The position numbers and the translations under genes are program-made. The notes under the pieces are model-generated. The model saw only the letters and a program-made list of their open reading frames with translations. It was not told the origin of the DNA and ran no database searches. From CAYYIS01 sp964470965 (GTDB lineage Bacteria > JAAXHH01 > JABIQT01), in contig CAYYIS010000005.1 in the NCBI GenBank assembly GCA_964470965.1, forward strand, positions 62,001-126,000: DNA of 64,000 nt, written 5' to 3'. The first letter of the stretch is position 1. The number at the start of each line of letters is the position of its first letter. Of this stretch, positions 55,801 through 63,589 are shown piece after piece.

Positions 55801-58071
55801 GATAAAATGGCTCTTCTTTTTTTTGTTATCTTCGACAAGTTGAGTAAGTGTTCCTGCGCCTACCGTGTCGAAGTTGGCCACCACCGTGGTTCGCCGGTCC
55901 GTCCGCATGAGAAATCCGGCGCTTTTGTCTGATCGTTCCGTAAGCCTCGGAAAGACCGCGAAGACCGGTGGTGCCAGATCCGCAATGCCGCGTGTGCGAA
56001 ACGAATCTACAGCAGAGGTGAACGTCCGGCCGAAGGGATCTTCGGCGTGTATCTGGAAATAGTAGGTCGTAGCCCGGGACAGCCCGGAAAGAACCAGAGT
56101 ATGGTTCTGAACACCCAGGGAGTCCGCTTCTTCTTCTACCGTTTCAGATAACGAATCGCTTGCGGTGCCGTACGTCAAGACTGTGTTGGTCGCACCGCTA
56201 GTACGCCAGGCGATCGTGGCGTACGTGGTGTCCGGCTCCACAACCGGCCCCGCGACGATGACCGCCTGGCGGGGCGCTGGAATGTCGTTTTGATTTATAC
56301 CCACGATATCCGACAGATGAGTCACCGTGACAACCAATTCCTGTGAATCCGGATTGTATTGGGTAAATATGCCTTCCTGAGTAGGATGGCCGTCCTCTTC
56401 CAGGAACACCAGCGCCAGGTCGGAAGGATCGGCGCCGGAGAATCCCGAATTGTTGAGTAAGTCTGCTGAAGCGCCTGCCGGAAACTGGAAAATTAATGGT
56501 GAGCCATCCCGAAAATCGAAGCGGTCAAACATCACCCCGTCTTTCTCGATCCTGAGATTGATGTGAAAGAACGTATCAATCGTGTCGCCTTCAACAACGA
56601 TGGGTGTGCTCCTCGGTTTACTCTGGTCGGTCACATCGAGGTTCTTGATAGTGGCATGCAACGTGACACCGTCCGCCTCATTTATGTTAACATCCGGGAT
56701 ATTGATGGCCATATTCGCGAGACCATCCATGAACGGTTGAACACGGTCACCGGTGAATAGTCCATTGGCGCCGCCTGAGAAGCCGCTCAGATCTTTGGAA
56801 CCAAACGTGTTGAGAATACCCAGGGGGATCGTACTGGTATCGATCGGTATCGTAACAGCCACAGTCACAGAATCTCCAAGGAAAGGGATCCTCGCCGTAG
56901 CATCCAGAGACAGGATAACCCGAATTTCCCTTGGATCAAGCGTCTGGATCGGTTTGATACGCCGGATACGGTGGTTGTTCGCATCGGCCACATAGATATT
57001 GCCGGCTGGACCGATGATCAGACCTGCAGGTCCATTCAAAGACGCCAGGGCACCGGGGCCATTGGCGAAATCGGCCAGACCGGAACCGGCGACAGTCGAT
57101 ACTTCGTTGTCTACCAGGTTGAGTTTACGGATTCTGTTGTCCTCATAATCCGAAATCACCAGGTTGTTTCCGGAGATGTCGATACCGGCTGGTGCAGCGA
57201 AAAGTGCGTCTGTGGTTGCGCCGTCGGCAAAGCCGGAATCACTGCCGGCAATGGTAGTGACATCGTACGTGTTACGGTCAATTTTTTTGATCTTGTGGGC
57301 ACCAGCATCGGTGAGGTACAGGTACCGCCCTTTAGAAGCCAGACTGATAGGATCCATGAACTGCGCAGCCGTTCCAACGCCGTCGGTATCACCCTGTTGC
57401 ATTCCGCCTGCTGCGGTTGTGACTTCCGTGGTTTCCAGGTTAATTTTCCTGATGCTGTAGTTGGAGGCGTCGGCGACGTACAGAGAGTCGTCTACAATCA
57501 CCATACCCAACGGTTCATTAAATTGGGCATCTGCACCCGTGCCGTCAGCAGATCCAGCTACGCCAGAACCAGCCAGGGTAGTGACATTGGCTGTGTTCAG
57601 GTTGATTTTCCGGATTACATGCCCCGCTTCCTCGGACACGTACGCGTGGGCTCCCTGTATTTCGATAAACGCGGGCGTATTGAACGAAGCGGCTGTCCCG
57701 ATACCGTCGATGGTCTCAGCCTGCCCGTCTCCCGCGAGGGTGGTAACCTCCCCCGTAATCAGGTTCACCGTACGGATCCGATGGTTTCCGCTATCCGCCA
57801 CGTACAGATTATTACCGCGAACGGCAACGTCTGTCGGCTCGTCGAAGAGGGCGCTCAGCGGATCGTTGGAATCCCGATAATCCGGGTCGCCCGACCCCGC
57901 AAGAGTGGATACATCACCAGACGCCACATCCACCGACACCGGCAAGGCGGACCCGTATGCACTGGATCCAACGTTCGCGGATTCGGTAACATTGCCTGGC
58001 TGGGCAGAAACCTTGGTCCCGGATATCGCCGCAAAATAGATCAAAAATCCAATTACTACATACTTTTTCAT
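52885..58071 (-). CDS. Large secreted protein with NHL repeats, FN3-like domains and a FlgD-Ig/T9SS-type sorting domain
   Basis: A 1,728-residue exported protein. Signal peptide about 1-24 (GTKVSAQ-PG). Six NHL-type repeats follow at about 45-380 (VTTLAGSG and NNLYVADSGNHRIRTVNL patterns), probably a beta-propeller. An Ig-like region lies at about 390-600, then many fibronectin-III-like modules (about 610-1560; ITWRTSGATNTVLTYG, HQVTLTGLSASTQYFYKV). The C-terminal about 85 residues form a FlgD-Ig/T9SS type A sorting domain, NQNAPNPFNPATTIRFDLPN through GIYVYRIEAGEFSKARKMLLLK in pieces. It is probably exported by a type IX-like system and anchored at the cell surface. The start is ATG 58071 with AGGAGG 5 bp before it; an earlier in-frame start lacks this. 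Confidence 0.85.
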   Translation of the reverse strand: MKKYVVIGFLIYFAAISGTKVSAQPGNVTESANVGSSAYGSALPVSVDVASGDVSTLAGSGDPDYRDSNDPLSALFDEPTDVAVRGNNLYVADSGNHRIRTVNLITGEVTTLAGDGQAETIDGIGTAASFNTPAFIEIQGAHAYVSEEAGHVIRKINLNTANVTTLAGSGVAGSADGTGADAQFNEPLGMVIVDDSLYVADASNYSIRKINLETTEVTTAAGGMQQGDTDGVGTAAQFMDPISLASKGRYLYLTDAGAHKIKKIDRNTYDVTTIAGSDSGFADGATTDALFAAPAGIDISGNNLVISDYEDNRIRKLNLVDNEVSTVAGSGLADFANGPGALASLNGPAGLIIGPAGNIYVADANNHRIRRIKPIQTLDPREIRVILSLDATARIPFLGDSVTVAVTIPIDTSTIPLGILNTFGSKDLSGFSGGANGLFTGDRVQPFMDGLANMAINIPDVNINEADGVTLHATIKNLDVTDQSKPRSTPIVVEGDTIDTFFHINLRIEKDGVMFDRFDFRDGSPLIFQFPAGASADLLNNSGFSGADPSDLALVFLEEDGHPTQEGIFTQYNPDSQELVVTVTHLSDIVGINQNDIPAPRQAVIVAGPVVEPDTTYATIAWRTSGATNTVLTYGTASDSLSETVEEEADSLGVQNHTLVLSGLSRATTYYFQIHAEDPFGRTFTSAVDSFRTRGIADLAPPVFAVFPRLTERSDKSAGFLMRTDRRTTVVANFDTVGAGTLTQLVEDNKKKKSHFITLSGLIAGKRYQVVFSATGSQTVSSDTISFLTRATIDTLPPVFRVRKVDDFATTDTTALISIVSSFPVQLEAFYWEADSTDTLSETVSDPSTSPTAILTNLKPETRYSYFVKATRSNGQSAVSRTGWFRTKQSGRVAPLRFTRAPSVGYKSDERVVFRWRTNIPSNGFAYFQLDSTGTGTFNLDDAFVRGSDDFTKNHRVVLPGLIAGGQYLVVITSQAPDGRFLIWPPETQFSTAKPVVSGGKLFITGIVQVPGSNGRFTTNTQPDTQAPIILNGPSLVAQTDNQLVIQWETDELSTSQVDFGIGGNLNESTTSSDQVTLHQLTLSNLTPNTSYDFTVSSIDPSNNGPTTSAQAVGLTVASADATPPVIDDASISSAPSDDRAIIAWTTDEGADSDVQFGTNADSLITTASDLAIVTDHQVTLTGLSASTQYFYKVSSTDVTDNGPSTSGTFTFTTSATPDVATPAVSDVATSTSTQPDSTATVTFTWATDKLASSFVDYDTLSDLSTQVTTGTQTGATSHSVTLTGLELGRTYYFQVGSENVLDQSVPRPQAKSDLDSVTTPADVDLTEPAPPATATAVPGSGAVLLRWDASTDASGIMGYNITRNSTTIATNVTEVELLDPTATNDTTYTYTVTAIDNAGNVGTSATSTSAVTPGTSQVATAPTATTPATGDTVSLKPVLVVANATAVSGDPSRATLTYTFQVATDAGFTSVIASREGVDEGTTGNPTNWQVLDLGQPDSTALSDGVTYYWRSTASDGSFAGEWSAGQSFVASAATPTSVTLATMAAESDRGVVIVTWSIGTPDPALSGFHVLRSLNRDGGFERLTDELITGNDMFEFQDGAVQVNQRYFYMIESVSALGEMRRFGPISLRVGAPSTFALNQNAPNPFNPATTIRFDLPNPTKVSLIVYNILGQEVVRLLNDEAMAAGFHEVSWNGMSQRGGATASGIYVYRIEAGEFSKARKMLLLK

Positions 58072-58514
58072 ACCGTCCTCCTGAGAATGAGCACCGTTCT
58101 CTTTTAACTGGTAGGATGTACCTGGGTACACCCTACGCCCAAGTCAGATACAGAGTCGGTTTTTATAACAAATTGCTTTTTGTGCAAAATCTCCAAATTT
58201 CTCCATTACACCACCGGCCGCCGGATTTACATGGTAAACGACGGTAAAGAATATTGGGGGGCGTTATTTTTCTGGCTTTGACATAAATATAACCAGACAC
58301 TACCTCTGTCAACGGGTGATTTAATTCCATTCTCAATAGAATACGAAAGAAAGCTCCTTCCATAGGTCCGACACGAATTCATCTGTAGGTAAATTACGAA
58401 TTACAGCGATTGCCCAAAATGATCGGCATCACACGACCCCAGGTTATTTCGAGGGACAATTCGTGTGAAACAGGTATGCCGAAAAAAATCACGCCTTTTT
58501 TGATGTATTCTTTC

Positions 58515-58542
58515 TTGACTTCTATGTACTTTGAATTAATAT
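58515..58542 (+). promoter_or_regulatory. Putative promoter of the molybdenum hydroxylase operon
   Basis: TTGACT (58515-58520), 16-bp spacer, TAATAT (58537-58542). The expected transcription start falls in the tandem GGGCGTA repeats. The first gene starts about 190 bp later. Confidence 0.4.
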
Positions 58543-58622
58543 AGGGCGTACCATAGGGCGTACCTTTCGAGCAAGGAACCGGCGTCGGGCGTATGGTCGA
58601 GCTTTCTCACGGGCGTACGCCC
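58542..58622. promoter_or_regulatory. Repeated GGGCGTA element (candidate operator)
   Basis: TAGGGCGTACC occurs twice in tandem (58542-58552, 58554-58564; 12-bp period). GGGCGTA recurs at 58587-58593 and 58611-58617, the last inside the perfect palindrome GGGCGTACGCCC (58611-58622). A further copy lies on the minus strand at 58134-58140. Placement at the predicted transcription start suggests a regulator binding site. Confidence 0.5.
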
Positions 58623-58742
58623 CTCCGTTAGAAAAACACAAAGATACAGGGTAGGCTGGATCTCCTGATCGGCGGGCACCTGTTCATGGTTCCGGTACAC
58701 GGCTCAGCGACCAGCCCAACCCCAACAAAGGAGAAGACTCTC

Positions 58743-59618
58743 TTGCAAGCACTTGAGTATGCTACACCGCAAAGTGTATCCGACGCGGTGGGACTGCTGA
58801 ATGAAAACGGCGTCAACGCCCTTGTCTTGGCCGGCGGAACCGACGTCATCGTACAGGTTCGAGAAGGCCGCAGGCCTGCCGATCTGGTGGTCGATATCAA
58901 ACATATACCGGATGTCAACGAACTCTCGTATCATCCGTCGGACGGACTGCACATCGGCGCGGCCGTACCCTGTTATCGAATTTACGGAGATGAAGCGATC
59001 GCAAAGGCGTATTCCGGATTGGTAGATTCGGCCTCACTGATCGGAGGTACGGCCATCCAGGGCCGTGCGTCCCTGGGCGGCAACCTTTGCAACGCTTCCC
59101 CCGCTGCAGATTCCATCCCGGCGTTGATTGCCTACGGCGCCGTATGCACCATAGCCGGACCAAACGGCTCTAGGCAGGTAGCGGTGGAAGATTTCTGCAC
59201 CGGTCCGGGAAGAACCGTTCTGGGGAAGGGCGAATTCCTCGTTTCGTTTGACATTCCAGCGCCGGAAGCCAATGCAGGCTGTTATTATTTGAGGTTCATA
59301 CCCCGTAATGAAATGGACATCGCGGTTGTCGGGGTTGGAGCGAAAGTGGTGCTAAGCGATGACCATTGCCGGTTCCAATCAGCCCGGATCGCAGTCGGCG
59401 CGGTGGCGCCGACCCCTCTGTTCGTACGGGAAGCCGGCGACGGGCTGGCTGGAAAAGCGGTATCCGCCGAAGTGATTCAGGAGGCGAGTGAACTCGCACG
59501 GGGTGCGGCGCGGCCGATCAGTGATATGCGCGGCACAGCGGAATACCGGACCCATCTCACCGGTGTATTGACCAAACGCGCCATCCAGGGCGCCGTGCAA
59601 AGAGCGAAGGAGTCTTAA
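58743..59618 (+). CDS. Molybdenum hydroxylase FAD-binding subunit (CoxM/XdhB-like)
   Basis: A 291-residue FAD-binding subunit. The two flavin-binding motifs are visible: AGGTDVIVQVREG (about residues 32-44) and TAIQGRASLGGNLCNASPAAD (about 103-123). A C-terminal CO-dehydrogenase flavoprotein domain follows. It passes electrons from the Fe-S subunit to the acceptor. I prefer TTG 58743, with AAAGGAG about 8 bp before it, giving MQALEYATPQS as a typical family start; the ATG at 58686 adds 19 non-conserved residues. First of a four-gene operon. Confidence 0.85.
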   Translation: MQALEYATPQSVSDAVGLLNENGVNALVLAGGTDVIVQVREGRRPADLVVDIKHIPDVNELSYHPSDGLHIGAAVPCYRIYGDEAIAKAYSGLVDSASLIGGTAIQGRASLGGNLCNASPAADSIPALIAYGAVCTIAGPNGSRQVAVEDFCTGPGRTVLGKGEFLVSFDIPAPEANAGCYYLRFIPRNEMDIAVVGVGAKVVLSDDHCRFQSARIAVGAVAPTPLFVREAGDGLAGKAVSAEVIQEASELARGAARPISDMRGTAEYRTHLTGVLTKRAIQGAVQRAKES

Positions 59619-59621
59619 TCG

Positions 59622-60098
59622 ATGCCCAGTAAAGTACATGTACAGGCCACGATCAACAGCGAAGAGGTGGAGTTCCTCTGTGAAACACGCCAGAGCCTGC
59701 TGGAAGTCCTGCGGGACGTGCTTGGATTTACCGGTTCCAAAGAAGGCTGCAACAACGGAAACTGCGGAGCCTGCAGTGTCATACTCGATGGACGTCTGGT
59801 AAATTCATGCCTGGTGTTCGGTTTTGAAGTCCAGGGATGTGATATCCAGACCATAGAAGGCATCGGTTCACCCGAAGATTTGCATCCGCTTCAGCAGCAG
59901 TTCCTCGAGCATGCGGCGCTGCAGTGCGGTATCTGCACGCCCGGGTTCATCGTGGCTGCGAAAGCGCTGCTGGACCGGAATCCGGATCCGACCGAAGCCG
60001 AGGTACGCAACTGGCTGGCTGGCAACCTGTGCCGCTGCACAGGCTACGACAAAATCGTCCGCGCGGTTGTGGATGCGGCAAAGGTATCTCAGACTTAA
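59622..60098 (+). CDS. Molybdenum hydroxylase [2Fe-2S] subunit (CoxS-like)
   Basis: A 158-residue two-cluster ferredoxin-like subunit. The N-terminal plant-type cluster has GCNNGNCGACSV...NSC and the C-terminal helical domain has CGICTPGF and NLCRCTGYDKI, supplying the eight cysteines. It relays electrons from the molybdenum cofactor to FAD. It starts 3 bp after the FAD subunit, and AAGGAG within the preceding gene's end serves as ribosome-binding site. Confidence 0.93.
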   Translation: MPSKVHVQATINSEEVEFLCETRQSLLEVLRDVLGFTGSKEGCNNGNCGACSVILDGRLVNSCLVFGFEVQGCDIQTIEGIGSPEDLHPLQQQFLEHAALQCGICTPGFIVAAKALLDRNPDPTEAEVRNWLAGNLCRCTGYDKIVRAVVDAAKVSQT

Positions 60099-60119
60099 CA
60101 CAAGAAGAGGAGAGACAAC

Positions 60120-62393
60120 GTGTCTACGAACGGATACAAAGTCATAGGGACGCGACCGATCCGCCACGACGGAGTCGATAAGGTGACCGGCCGTGCCCTG
60201 TACGGCGCGGACATCCGGCTAACCGGTATGCTGCACGGTAAAATCCTGCGCAGTCCCCACGCCCACGCCCGTATAAAGAATATCGATACAAGCAAGGCCG
60301 AGGCGTTGCCCGGTGTAAAAGCAGTTGCTACGGCTGCGGACCTTCCACAGGTCGCCGACAAAATCGCCGATCTGGGCGAGGCCATTGTGAACCTGCGTGA
60401 CGCAAGCAATAACGTACTGGCCTACGGAAAAGTTCTGTACAAAGGCCATGCAGTCGCAGGCGTAGCCGCCACGAATCCCCACATCGCTGAAGAAGCGCTT
60501 GGACTGATAGACGTATCATATGAAGTGCTGCCCCATGTCACCGGGGTGCGCGAAGCCATGAAGGACGATGCGCCGATCCTGCATGAAGATATGAAGATGA
60601 CCGAAATGGGTGAAGAAACCGATAAAATCAGTAATATCGCCAGCCATTTCCAGCACAAACAGGGGGATCCCGAAAAGGGATTTTCCGAGGCGGATGTGGT
60701 GATAGAACGTGAATTCGACACGGCGACGGTCCATCAGGGTTATATCGAACCTCACAATGCGACCGCCGTGTGGAATGAAGAAGGCCACCTGACTATTTAT
60801 ACAAGTACGCAGGGTGCATTCGCGGTCCGCGATCAGCTCGTCGAAATTCTTCAGATTCCCGTATCAAAAGTCAAAATTGTCCCCATGGAAATAGGCGGCG
60901 GTTTCGGTGGGAAGATTTCGGTCTACACCGATCCGGTGGCTGCAGTCCTGTCCAAAAAATCCGGTCATCCCGTCAAGACGACCATGGACCGAGACGAGGT
61001 GTTCGAAGGCACAGGACCAACGCCGGGTTCCTATCTCAAGATTAAAATGGGCGCTACAAACGACGGACGCATCATCGCGGCGACCGCTTACATGGCTTAT
61101 GAGGCCGGCGCCTATCCTGGCTCCCCGGTCGGCGCCGGCGCCGGTTGTATTCTGACGCCCTACAACATCCCGAATGTGCAGATTGACGGTTATGACGTGT
61201 GCGTCAACAAACCCAAGACAAACGCGTACCGGGCACCGGGCGCTACGAATGCGGCGTTCGGTTCCGAGACGGTGGTGGATGAACTGGCGGAAACGATCGG
61301 CATGGATCCGTTGGAATTTCGTATCAAGAACGGCGTCAATGAAGGTCACCGCCGGCCCGATGGCCCCGAACATCCGAGGATCGGTTGCATCGAAACCACG
61401 GAAGCGGCGAAGCAGTCCAGTCACTACGCGTCGACACTTGAACCGTCTACCGACGGCAAGCTGCGTGGTCGTGGCGTTGCCTCCGGATACTGGTTCAACT
61501 TCAACGGTGGCCGGTCTGCTATCTCCGTCAGCGTCAACGATGATGGCACCATCAATATGATGGAGGGATCAACCGACATCGGCGGCAGCCGCGCCTCTAT
61601 CGCCATGCAGCTCGCGGAGACGGTCGGTATGACCGCACAAGACATCAACCCACGCGTGGTCGACACCGATGCCATCGGCTATACGGATGTGACCGGCGGG
61701 AGCCGCACCACGTTCGGTACAGGCATTGCGGCCCATGCCACCGGCCAGGCCTTGATCCGCGAAATGAAGGAGAGGGCATCACAGATCTGGGACGTGTCGG
61801 CGGACGCTATCGAATTCAAGGACGGGGTGTTCTCCTATAAGGATGATGACGAGAAACGCGGTACCTTCAAGGAACTGGCCGGAAAAATCGGCGGGACCGG
61901 CGGGCCGCTTGTGGCCCAGGTGAGCACCAATCCGGACGGCTCCGGCGGCGGAGCGTTTGCCACTCACATCGTCGATGTGGAAGTGGATCCGGACACCGGC
62001 AAGGTGGATATCCTACGTTACACCGCAGTTCAGGATGTAGGCACAGCTATCCATCCGAGCTATGTGGAAGGACAGATGCAGGGCGGTGTGGTACAGGGTA
62101 TTGGCTGGGCTTTGAACGAGGAGTATATCTACAACGATAACGGCGAGATGACCAACGCCAGCTTCCTCGACTACCGCATGCCCACGACCCTCGATCTTCC
62201 CATGATCGAAACGATCATGGTGGAAGTACCCAACGTCAGCCATCCCTACGGTGTCCGTGGCGTCGGAGAAGTGCCTATCGTGCCGCCACCCGCGGCTATC
62301 GCCAATGCGATCTACCAGGCGACGGGAGTCCGCATGGTCGATCTGCCAATGTCACCGCCCCGCTTAACCGCGGAGATGGCGAACAAGGGGTAG
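60120..62393 (+). CDS. Molybdenum hydroxylase catalytic subunit (xanthine/CO/aldehyde dehydrogenase family)
   Basis: A 757-residue molybdopterin-binding subunit. Visible family elements: GRALYGADI near the start, the GGGFGGKI pterin-binding loop at about residue 260, AYRAPGATNAAFGSE, and the C-terminal RGVGEVPIVPPPAA carrying the catalytic Glu. The AYRXAYRAPG-type selectivity residues of CO dehydrogenase (AYXCSFR) are not present, so CO oxidation is unlikely and an aldehyde, purine or N-heterocycle substrate is more plausible. Start is GTG with GAGGAG upstream. Requires Mo cofactor made elsewhere. Confidence 0.9.
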   Translation: MSTNGYKVIGTRPIRHDGVDKVTGRALYGADIRLTGMLHGKILRSPHAHARIKNIDTSKAEALPGVKAVATAADLPQVADKIADLGEAIVNLRDASNNVLAYGKVLYKGHAVAGVAATNPHIAEEALGLIDVSYEVLPHVTGVREAMKDDAPILHEDMKMTEMGEETDKISNIASHFQHKQGDPEKGFSEADVVIEREFDTATVHQGYIEPHNATAVWNEEGHLTIYTSTQGAFAVRDQLVEILQIPVSKVKIVPMEIGGGFGGKISVYTDPVAAVLSKKSGHPVKTTMDRDEVFEGTGPTPGSYLKIKMGATNDGRIIAATAYMAYEAGAYPGSPVGAGAGCILTPYNIPNVQIDGYDVCVNKPKTNAYRAPGATNAAFGSETVVDELAETIGMDPLEFRIKNGVNEGHRRPDGPEHPRIGCIETTEAAKQSSHYASTLEPSTDGKLRGRGVASGYWFNFNGGRSAISVSVNDDGTINMMEGSTDIGGSRASIAMQLAETVGMTAQDINPRVVDTDAIGYTDVTGGSRTTFGTGIAAHATGQALIREMKERASQIWDVSADAIEFKDGVFSYKDDDEKRGTFKELAGKIGGTGGPLVAQVSTNPDGSGGGAFATHIVDVEVDPDTGKVDILRYTAVQDVGTAIHPSYVEGQMQGGVVQGIGWALNEEYIYNDNGEMTNASFLDYRMPTTLDLPMIETIMVEVPNVSHPYGVRGVGEVPIVPPPAAIANAIYQATGVRMVDLPMSPPRLTAEMANKG

Positions 62394-62396
62394 GGT

Positions 62397-62666
62397 ATGC
62401 CCACCGTATGGATTCCATCCCTGATGCGCAATCTGACGGACGGGGTTGAGAAGATAAAACTCGACGCCGTATCGGTGGGTCAGATAGTGACGCAACTGGA
62501 CGAGAAGTACCCGGGATTCAGAAAACGGATATGTGACGAACAGGAAGATCGCATCCGGCCAAACATCGCGATAATGGTCGACGGGCGTAACGTAAAAATG
62601 GGACTGCAGGAAAAGGTGGACCAAAACAGTGAGGTGCACTTCCTGCCAGCAATCAAGGGAGGGTAG
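62397..62666 (+). CDS. MoaD/ThiS-family sulfur-carrier-like protein
   Basis: An 89-residue beta-grasp protein with FRKRICDEQEDRIRPNIAIM and VDQNSEVHFLPAIKGG; the C-terminal Gly-Gly is the hallmark that is adenylylated and thiocarboxylated in MoaD, ThiS and ubiquitin-like proteins. It begins 3 bp after the catalytic subunit of the molybdenum hydroxylase, so it may supply sulfur for its cofactor, but it could equally serve another sulfur-transfer pathway. Confidence 0.8.
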   Translation: MPTVWIPSLMRNLTDGVEKIKLDAVSVGQIVTQLDEKYPGFRKRICDEQEDRIRPNIAIMVDGRNVKMGLQEKVDQNSEVHFLPAIKGG

Positions 62667-62983
62667 GTTCCTCGCTTGTAAATGAAAGGCCGTTCCATAT
62701 GACAATGGGACGGCCTTTTTATTTTGGTGTATCCCGGTTCTATGTCAGTTTGTTCCGCACATTCCCAATCAGGATGCCGCTTTCAACATCGGCGGTGATC
62801 AACTCAATTAGATCCGCCCGGGCACTCCGACCTTCCCGGAAAACTGTTCCGGGAGCAAAAACGTTTTCAGCAGGAGTTTTTACTCCCTTGGATTGAACGA
62901 ATTGGTTATTGGGTGTCCTTCTCTGCCGATGACTGACGAAGTGTCGATTGGGAATTATCCAGGCGCCTGAAAAGACTCAGACG
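62667..62983. other. Convergent intergenic region
   Basis: About 320 bp with no gene. It contains the operon terminator at 62685-62720 and a second short hairpin, TCCCGGAA-loop-TTCCGGGA, at 62834-62854, which may end transcripts from the right-hand leftward genes. Confidence 0.5.
62685..62720 (+). terminator. Rho-independent terminator of the molybdenum hydroxylase operon
   Basis: AAAGGCCGTTCCAT (62685-62698) pairs with 62705-62718 (one G-U) around a 6-nt loop, followed by TTTTT ending at 62720. This is the clearest terminator in the window and sits 18 bp after the MoaD-like gene. Confidence 0.85.
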
Positions 62984-63568
62984 TTACACGTGTATCCGTT
63001 CGAGGATGGAATGCAGACGTTCGTAATCGTCTTTGAGCAGACGGGCGACCTCTTTGCCAGCCCGAACCAGATAGTTTCCGTTTTCACCACGAGCCAGATA
63101 GGCATTGCGGATGGCTGCAATGGTGAGCTCATCGGACGGGACCCTGGTCTGGTTAAAAATTGGGCGGAGGTAATGGGATCGGTCCGTGAAACTCGCAATC
63201 TCTTCCGCGGAACAGAAATGCACAAAGCTGTGGATTTTGGGCGGTTGAGGCGGCAGGGACTGGTAAATACCCGTGTCATCTTTGTAGCCGATGATTAGCG
63301 AGGTGAATTCTGTGCGTAAAAGTTCAAATATCTGAGGCTGTTCGAGGCGCAGTTCGTCCTCTGTCTTCCCGTACGCCGTGGGCCTCCGATTCGGCTCCAT
63401 GCTCTGAGTGGCCACGCTGTATACGATCGCATAGACAATCGGATAGCTGTCTATCTTGACATAGGCCCCGAAGGGAGGCGCGCCGTGTAGCACGCGGCTC
63501 TCTGCCGTGAACTCAATCGTGTTACTCTCAATTACCTCTCCCACATGCGGTTGGCCCTGCTCAGCCAT
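62984..63568 (-). CDS. HAS-barrel-domain protein (HerA N-terminal-like, without ATPase)
   Basis: A 194-residue protein whose N-terminus (VGEVIESNTIEFTAESR, PPFGAYVKID, PIVYAIVYSVATQSMEP) resembles the HAS barrel that precedes the ATPase domain in HerA-type DNA translocases. The remainder is helical (IAAIRNAYLARGENGNYLVR, VARLLKDDYERLHSILERI). The ATPase motor with Walker motifs is absent. Such stand-alone proteins occur next to NurA nucleases. It lies 21 bp after the NurA-like gene on the same strand, which supports a DNA end-processing role. Moderate confidence, as HAS barrels are short and variable. Confidence 0.6.
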   Translation of the reverse strand: MAEQGQPHVGEVIESNTIEFTAESRVLHGAPPFGAYVKIDSYPIVYAIVYSVATQSMEPNRRPTAYGKTEDELRLEQPQIFELLRTEFTSLIIGYKDDTGIYQSLPPQPPKIHSFVHFCSAEEIASFTDRSHYLRPIFNQTRVPSDELTIAAIRNAYLARGENGNYLVRAGKEVARLLKDDYERLHSILERIHV

Positions 63569-63589
63569 TACTATCCTCCGTCATTTCCA

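Larger units (their letters stand above)
58072..58742. other. Divergent regulatory region upstream of the molybdenum hydroxylase operon
   Basis: About 670 bp with no gene. AT-rich in the left part; it carries a rightward promoter at 58515-58542 and five copies of GGGCGTA (either strand) between 58134 and 58617, listed separately. Confidence 0.6.

Noticed and set aside
56971..58107. 378-codon frame opposite the NHL/FN3 gene
   Set aside because: Composition (Cys/Arg-rich) is that of an antisense shadow of a repeat protein.
60120..62393. CO dehydrogenase assignment for the catalytic subunit
   Set aside because: The CO-type active-site loop AYXCSFR is absent; the generic molybdenum hydroxylase assignment is safer.
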